NCBI GenBank assembly: GCA_050084985.1
Contig: JBITNC010000001.1
Coordinates: 184,264,001-184,328,000 of the forward strand
Reading direction: 5' to 3'
Source: Nageia nagi
Lineage: Eukaryota; Pinophyta
Length of the DNA stretch: 64,000 nt
Part shown: piece after piece, positions 57,353 through 64,000 of the stretch
Numbering within the stretch: the first letter of the stretch is position 1
How the letters are laid out: each line of letters opens with the position of its first letter
The notes under the pieces: model-generated
Seen by the model: the letters and a program-made list of their open reading frames with translations, nothing else
Told to the model about the DNA's origin: nothing
The model's database searches: none
Position numbers and translations under genes: made by a program

Positions 57353-59615
57353 TGTAGACATAATTTTGTATATAATATCATCAATCTTAATCAAAATGAT
57401 TGTGTTTATCTAGACTCTCAATTTTGTGTATGTTATGTTTATGTATATGATTATATTTATTTTTTCAAAGATATTTATCTTTCTCAAATTAATGATCATT
57501 GCATATTACATAAGTATACTTAGTGTTTATCTTCATGTTAAGGTTTTGATGTCCTTATTTGCACCTAGTTTTGCTCATCCCAAATGTTATTTTCTTCTAG
57601 TTTTTATTTATCTACAAGTTTAAACATAATTAAGGCATATCCACACCTTAGGCTTTGTGACATCATCGATATCAAATCTGCTCCCTGGTGTGTAGGAATT
57701 AAGTCACTTTCATATATAGAATGAGCAATATTCATAGTTCACTATAGAATAATATTACTTTAGCAACTCCAAATAAAGCAAAAGAAAGCATATTCGTAGT
57801 TCGCTAGACACTGATATCACTTCAACAATTTTGAACCCTAAATAAAGCATAAAATGAGTAAATCTATAGTTTGCTATATGCTGATATCATCACAATGACT
57901 TCGCTCCCCAAATTCATTCAAAAGCTCAAATTTGTACTCTAAAGATTATGATGTCATCCAAAGTTATCTCGAACCCTAGTATATCAAAAGGAATATAAGT
58001 CATCACTTTTTAAAGGATGACACATGTCTCAAGAGATAAAATTTGCACTCCAAAATTGCTTATGATACTCACACCTATCTCAAACCCTAAATTATCAAAA
58101 TTGATATGAAAAAGCTCCTTCCCAAGTGCTGCTACATGCCTTCATAACTTGACTCTCCACCTTGGATGTGATGATGTCATCAAAATAAACCTTGCACCTC
58201 ATATCCTCTATAGAGCATATGCATATTTAACCACACCCTACATCAATGTAGGTTTTATAAAATAAATAACAAATTGATTCAAAAATGAAATATCAATTCT
58301 TCAACACTCTCAAAGCATCATCTATTAATAGATTTAGACTACCCATCTTGAGATTGAAGAAAAGAGGATTTCTCAGCTAGCTGACTTACTCAAACTTGAC
58401 ATGTTGAAGTTGATTGTTGGGCATGGATTGAGGTAATTAGTTCTTGAGCTACATTTTTTCTAACAATATAATCACATAAGGAAGTCAAATACTACCAAGC
58501 TCTTTATACTAACTCTAAAGTAAATCATATCAAGGAGAATTCTAGATGCTGACATCCGATTTGAAAAGATCAAACCTTAGTTCTAACTAAATATCAATTG
58601 ACAACACTCTAATCTATGGAATTTATGGCTAAACATCTAAAATCATGTCTCATACTAGGGAGTACAACCATGGAAAAAGAATATGGAAGACTTCTCTTTA
58701 AATTATAACTCCAGATCAACCTAATCTTTCCAAGATTAAATTTTCATCATATATACATGTAAATATTTATTAATAATAATCTATAGATTTTATTTTGGCA
58801 AATAGTGAGGGCTTACAATTCATATGTTGTATTAAATTTAGTAGATAGGTAAGCCATCTCATCTCTTATAAATACTTTTTATAAATACAAGTGATCTCTA
58901 CTAAATAAAAGGTAGAATATTTGTAGTAAATATTTCCCTCTGAATATTTTATGTTTGTATTTTGGTATGATGATCTTGTACTATTTATCCTCTTAGATTG
59001 TGTATGAAATATTTGTTCTTCTAGGTTTTTTTCTAATAATTATGTATCTCCTAGTAAGGAATTCATGCTTGGATTCAACTAAGGTTGTTATGTATTGTAG
59101 TCATTTTACTAGTATTAATAGCTAAGACTACCTATGGCTATAAAATTTAGATATTATTTGTACCAAAGGATCAAAAACCTTCTAATGTCCATAGTGGTGC
59201 TAAATCACCTTCTTTAACTCTATCCATTTTTACCTTTATTTTTTCTAAGACTATCCATTTCTATCTCTACATTTTTCATCCCTCAAACTCAAAATCCAAT
59301 AGATAATAAGTTGACCTTCATACAAGAGATAAGTTTACAACAAGCTTATATTATGTATTAAGGGATTACATTGGTTAAACAAGCACAAATTATACATTAC
59401 ATTAGGTAAATCAATAGTAAGTTCTAATTTGGTACATCCAATGGGACTCTGACCCATTTATTCTAAATTTATAAAGTTATTTCAATACCTTATTGTTGAC
59501 TTTGTTGTTAAGAAATCTAAAAAAAATTGCCTTTTGCTAAATTCAAGCTTTATTTTTAATCAAGTGTTGAAATTATATTCTTAGACTTGCTTTCCCATTT
59601 CTTTGTGCCTCCTCA
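57353..59615 (+). repeat. Candidate 5' LTR and leader of the downstream gypsy element
   Basis: It starts TGTAGACATAATTTTG, similar in style to the TGTAGACCCTAAATTTTG LTR start at 38156, and cuts an RT fragment. The partner LTR is not in the window, so the end of the LTR and the primer site cannot be fixed. No gene is seen before 59616. Confidence 0.4.
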
Positions 59616-61310
59616 CAAGTTTTATGCTAACAAGGAGAAGAGCAAGAGAGTTAGGAGAACATCCTATATTTCTAGAACTTGATTCTAGAAGGAGACCAAG
59701 GAGATAGCCATTGCCTATTGTATATGAGATTGATGAGTTTTTACATACCACCCCTACAAACTAGCTTCTTCCTCTTCCAAATAATCCTCATTATAGGGTT
59801 TTCATGGACACCCAAGTAGCACATCCAAAGTTTTCACCATTTGATGGTGGTTATCAATTAAACTTAGCTATAAATGCTATAATCCCACAAGTTGTTGTTA
59901 AAACTAATCCTAGATTTTATGGTTTGGAGAATACTATTTCTACCTTTGATCATTGTAAAGATGTCATGAATTAGGCAAGGAACTATGATGTTACTACTAA
60001 AGATATTTTGGACTATTTACTTGCAATGTCTTTCAAAGGAAGATGGTAGATTAGTATAGATCCTTCCTAGATGCATCCATTACCACATGGGTTGATCTAA
60101 TCAAGGCCTTTATTGATGAATTTGATAAATTAATTGATCATATGTATCTACTAACTTAGTTTAATTCTATCAATAGGAATAACAAGGAGAATGTTACTAA
60201 ATTTAATAAGCATTTCAGGAAGTCATGGGCAAGAGTCCCTATTTCTATTAGACCCTAAGACTCTCAAGCTTACATGTACTATTTAAAATCTTTTCCATAT
60301 AAATTAGTTCACCAGATCAAGAATGAAAAGGTTCCTACTTTCTTAGAGGCATATAGAATTGCTCTATTAGTTGATTCATATTTGATAGTTGTGGGGAAGT
60401 TACGTACAAGAATTATCATACCCTATTGTCTTGAAATGCCAACTCAATCAAAGCCTCTTGCTTTGATAGCTCCACCTATTCTAGCCCCAATTCCAATTAG
60501 ATATTTTGATCCTACTATATTTATTTCTAAAACATATGAGAATCAAGAGTTTAAGGCTATTATTATAGAATTGTAGAACAAGTTTCTAAAAAGCTAAAGG
60601 TCCAACCCAGAAAGGAGGTATGAAATGTTTGAACCAAACAATCAAAGGATTCCTTATATTACAAAAGATCAAGCATCTTATTCAAGTAATTCATCAGTTC
60701 TTGCTAATACATTTGACCAAAGTTCCAAAACAAAGTATCAGTATTTGGTTTACAATGATACACATATATGAGAATCTTGTACAATCTACATTCATCACTG
60801 TAAGTGGGATAAAGAGGCTAAGCAATTGGCTTCTAAGGCTAGGAAAAATATAATAAATGAATAGGATCCGAACATTGTATGTATGCCATCCATAGTCAAT
60901 GATGTTGTCTTTCAAGTTGAAACAAGGTCTACTAGACAAGCAAATGTGGAAATCAATAGAAAAGAATAACCTTGAATATGCCAAAGACCAAATCCCTCTA
61001 TTGCATGAAGAGATGATCCTCTTGCTACATCTAGTTTAGTATCATCTAGAGAAGAATCTTCTATGAACAACATTTTGGGACCTAGGACACTACCTCCCAA
61101 ACATGAAAATGAAAGAGAGCTAGCTACAAGGAGCTTCAGGTTACCCTCAATCACTCAAAATCAAATAGAGCAAGCTTCTCAATAGTACCAGAGGAGATAC
61201 TAATCATATTATAAAGGTAGGCCTCAATCCAATTATCCTTTCAATATTTTAAATGAAATAAAGAAAGCTCCATCAAGAGACTCTATGTTTGATGCATTAT
61301 TGATTATTAG
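59616..61310 (+). pseudogene. gag: Ty3/gypsy gag
   Basis: A broken frame reads FMDTQVAHPKFSPFDGGYQL (about 59800) and TNPRFYGLENTISTFDHCKD. The gag core follows: DYLLAMSFKGRW, then ARVPISIRP-like text and YYLKSFPYKLVHQIKNEKVP (60274-60576) with TFLEAYRIALLVDS. Later text (about 60900-61250) is linker with many polar residues. TAG stops and frameshifts are frequent. It leads directly into a protease. Confidence 0.72.
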
Positions 61311-61344
61311 ATAATTAGATTTGTTAAAAAAATCATTAAAAATA

Positions 61345-61855
61345 TTATGATGATTTATAAAATCCCTACCATATCTTTAGCCCAATTAGAAATCATTCTT
61401 GGGATGGGTAAAAATAAACCTCCTCTATTTTATATTTCTTTGAGAATGGAAGGTTGGCTTGTACACAATTACCTTGTAGATATTAAAGCTACTACTATTG
61501 TAATGCCAAAAGTTGTTTATAAGGCTATGAGTTTAAATTACACAAGAAACACACTAGTGTTATCCACTTAGATGGTATTCTAATAATAATTATTATTGCT
61601 ATAAAAGATGTTTCTATTTCATTGCATAAACTACCACATTTTTCTTTCCCACAAGAAATTATTGTAGTTGATCTACCCCCTTTGTTTGGCCTATGTTTTT
61701 CAAGAGAGTTTATGGAAAAGATAGGGGGTTATCTTGAAAATGATTTAACTCATATGGTTGTTCCATATGGTGAGAGGAAAATAAGAATATACAATCAGAG
61801 GACTTCTCCTTATCATTTGGAAAAGTTAGATCAACTCAATATGAATCTCCTATAA
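61345..61855 (+). pseudogene. gypsy aspartic protease region
   Basis: PPLFYISLRMEGWLVHNYLV, then DIKATTIVMPKVVYKAMSL (61347-61571), correspond to the HN.LIDSGAS.N.MP..V...L.L motif with DSG changed to DIK. After a frameshift EIIVVDLPPLFGLCFSREFM and EKIGGYLENDLTHMVVPYGE (61622-61855) match the segment that follows protease in TAT-type elements. Confidence 0.75.
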
Positions 61856-61999
61856 GATGAAGAAGGACTTTGTAAAGACCTTTTGAGTCACAAACATGAA
61901 GAAGATGATCATTCCATTCAAATGATAGAGAAAATGAGATATGTTCATTTGGGCACATATTGTATTCTAGAACTTGACTATGTTATTCATGTTTTCACT

Positions 62000-62430
62000 C
62001 AATTAGAACTTAGACAAAAGCATTTATGGATAATGAATTTTAATGGAGGAAAATGTAAAAATGGTGTTGGAGCTGGTATTATTTTTTAATATCCATTTGA
62101 GTCATCAAAATGATTCTCTGTTAGACTCATATGGAATTGTATAAACAACACAACAAAGTATGAAGCTCTTTTCCTTATCTTATCAAAAGTAATTAGATTG
62201 GGAATTAAGTGCTTATCGATTATTAGAGGCTCTAAATTAATCATTAATCAAGTTACATATAAATATACTATAAAGCATCACTATCTCAAGGTTTGCAAGA
62301 GTTGATTTAAATATCTTTTAGAAAAAAAAATTTGCTTTAAACTTTCAAGTAGTTAGATGATGTCACAGCACTTTGGCTAATCAATTGGATTCTAAGGTAG
62401 CTAATTATGATGTGGCTACCCATTTCAAAC
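62000..62430 (+). pseudogene. RNase H-like domain located before RT
   Basis: KHLWIMNFNGGKCKNGVGAG, IIF, then NNTTKYEALFLILSKVIRLG, IKCLSIIRGSKLIINQVTYK and KHHYLKVCKS form the strand-helix order of an archaeal-type RNase H as found in some plant retrotransposons. The first catalytic Asp (F-D-G) is Asn here, the Glu of A-E-Y-E-A is kept, and the Asp of G-D-S is Gly. It lies between protease and reverse transcriptase in the same orientation. Stops follow at about 62090 and 62310. Confidence 0.7.
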
Positions 62431-62559
62431 CCAACAAGGAGATCAAACTAGTTTTTAGGTTATGTGTGTAATATGATGATTTCCATTGGCAAATTTTTGA
62501 CAATAATTCCCAAATTAATCAATTAAGCATTTTGTACACTCCTCTAATGAGGAAACCAC

Positions 62560-63276
62560 CCTAGATGACTTTCAAGATAAAGAGATCATTCAACTAAATA
62601 ACAAATTCATTCTAAAAGCCCTAGTTTATTTAGAAGAAATATTTGATAGAGAGGATAGATTCATAAATTCTACTCATGAAGATCAAAAAATAAGTTACTA
62701 TGAAATTAAGGTCCTTCCCCAAAAAATGGTAAAAGTTAGAATAAATGTTGCTCCTTATGAAATATGGGATATGATCCTACTTTCTAGAGAATTTTAAGAT
62801 ATAATTGCATAGAATTATTGGGATCTCAAAACATATAATATGGATATAATTTAGCACTCAATAAAGCTTAAACAAGGAATTCTCCCTTTCATATAAAAAC
62901 AAAGAGCAAGGATTGAAGCTATGATGAAATAAGAGTTGATTAAACTAGTGGATCTAAGGATAATATTTGCTATTGAAAATACTAGTTGGGTCTCTAATCT
63001 AGTATCAGTCTAAAAGAAGAGTGGAGAGATACTCTTGTGTGTTGACTTTAGAAATATTAACTAAGCATCCTTAAAGGATCATTATCTAGTCCCACTCATG
63101 GACTAGATTTTATATATAATTGTTGGAGCATAATATTTTTCTTTGATTGATGGATTCTCAAGTTTTAATTAGATACAAGTAAAGGATAGTGACCAAAATA
63201 AGATTACATTTATAACCAAGTGGGGAACTTTTTCCTTCAAAATAATGTGCTTTTATCTCTCAAATAGTGGTGCAAC
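62560..63276 (+). pseudogene. Ty3/gypsy reverse transcriptase, 3' truncated
   Basis: A linker (ISYYEIKVLPQKMVKV, about 62690) leads to the RT: KLKQGILPFI.KQRARIEAM (about 62870-62925), ENTSWVSNLVSV.KKSGEIL, LCVDFRNIN.ASLKDHYLVP, SLIDGFSSFN.IQVKD and TFITKWGTFSFKIMCFYLSN. The catalytic F/Y-x-D-D box would come next but the reading ends at 63276, where LTR-like sequence starts. Several stops stand at Gln positions. Confidence 0.85.
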
Positions 63277-64000
63277 TGTAATGTTCCCATTTTTTATGTG
63301 TTCTTCCCATTCCACCCCTCATAAATGGGAACCTTAATTTAGGATTATTTTTATCCATTTTTATATAATTTGGCCAAAATGATGTAAATTCCACTTTGAG
63401 ACTTAATAAATCTCTAACTATGGAATAAATGGTTCATTTACTTATTTATTTTTATGTTAGTTAATTGATAAAATACTAATAATGTTGTATTTAAAATACC
63501 AATACAATTGTGATTATAAATACAATATTAGTATCATTAAATGAAGCATTACATATTTTATCCATAATGATTGTAATATTAGCATTTAACATGTCTCTAG
63601 TCATCAGCTTTTCCCTCTTCAAAGTATAGTATTCCCTAAGGTGATTGAATCGACTATGAGGTCATTTGGAGCTCCAAGGATGGATGTGGTACTTTGAACT
63701 AGGCATTGGCAATCTCGAGGCAAGTAGACGATCCTAGAGCATGGATGCTAGGCATGGAAGCATCCCAATACCCCACATTGGCCTTCCTAGGTATATGGAT
63801 CGATGGCATTGATCATGAGGAACTCTATTATCACGCCCTCTTAAACATTGGCATTCTTGAACATTTGATGTGATTTCACTTATCCTAAGGCTCCTCGTAT
63901 TATATGTTGGATACATGACCATACAAATCACATCTCTCCATCATCGAATCATCTCAATGCAAGATTAGAATATGATTACCCTCACCTATAAAAGGAAGAC
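63277..64000 (+). repeat. Probable LTR start of another element, running out of the window
   Basis: TGTAATGTTCCCATTTTTTA begins exactly where the RT text breaks off. TGTAATGTTCCC is a plausible LTR start. The last 350 bp are more GC-rich (63650-64000) and contain CATCCCAATACCCCACATTGG-like text reminiscent of the 48.1-48.6 kb minisatellite. No gene is seen; a minus-strand frame at 63734-63931 is unconvincing. Confidence 0.45.

Noticed and set aside
63734-63931. A 65-residue minus-strand frame
   Set aside because: Lies in LTR-like sequence, shows no family resemblance and is near the size expected by chance.

Overview
The window is nuclear DNA of a land plant. It is very AT-rich, has almost no intact coding sequence, and consists mostly of old, mutually nested LTR retrotransposons. 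The only host genes I can support are two near-identical copies of a small three-exon gene for a CASP-like (CASPL4-type) four-span membrane protein, at 1899-2592 and 50974-51670, both on +. A third, 5'-truncated copy lies at 5209-5815. The density of ancient, heavily mutated retroelements around a small GC-rich gene would fit a conifer or other gymnosperm, but that is inference: no sequence here identifies the species.

Layout. 1-5.8 kb: CASPL copy 1, with a tRNA-derived SINE-like insertion in its 5' leader, a G-rich tract and the truncated copy 3. 5.8-11.2 kb: relic sequence, a candidate CACTA-type DNA transposon (6742-8138) and a repeated block with a microsatellite. 11.2-30 kb: a three-deep nest. 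A + strand Ty3/gypsy gag (11203-11665, resuming 27554-28280) is split by a - strand Ty1/copia element (11666-27548). That element is split between integrase and reverse transcriptase by a + strand Ty1/copia element with 2.5 kb LTRs (13546-24369). 32.4-40.4 kb: a second copy of the same gypsy gag family, on -, is split by an LTR element on - (32933-38853) that carries gag but no recognisable pol. 43.9-50.2 kb: a + strand gypsy-type element with gag and protease only. It holds two opposed solo LTRs and a 30-bp minisatellite. 50.6-52.1 kb: CASPL copy 2 and flanks homologous to copy 1. 53.7-56.8 kb: a 67-bp satellite inside a duplicated block. 57.1-63.3 kb: gypsy reverse transcriptase fragment, then a gypsy gag-PR-RNase H-RT remnant cut off by what looks like the start of another LTR at 63277, which runs out of the window.

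How it works together. The CASPL copies are probably tandem duplicates pushed about 49 kb apart by retroelement insertions. All retroelement reading frames contain stops, frameshifts or lost catalytic residues, so none looks autonomous. Many stops fall where related elements have glutamine (CAG/CAA to TAG/TAA), which fits decay of methylated DNA. I found no bacterial operon, CRISPR, rRNA or complete tRNA gene, and no convincing unknown multi-gene system. The more unusual items are the SINE-derived start region of CASPL copy 1, the stop-sharing 513-bp duplication inside a dead gag, the gag-only and gag-PR-only elements, and an RNase H-like domain lying between protease and reverse transcriptase.
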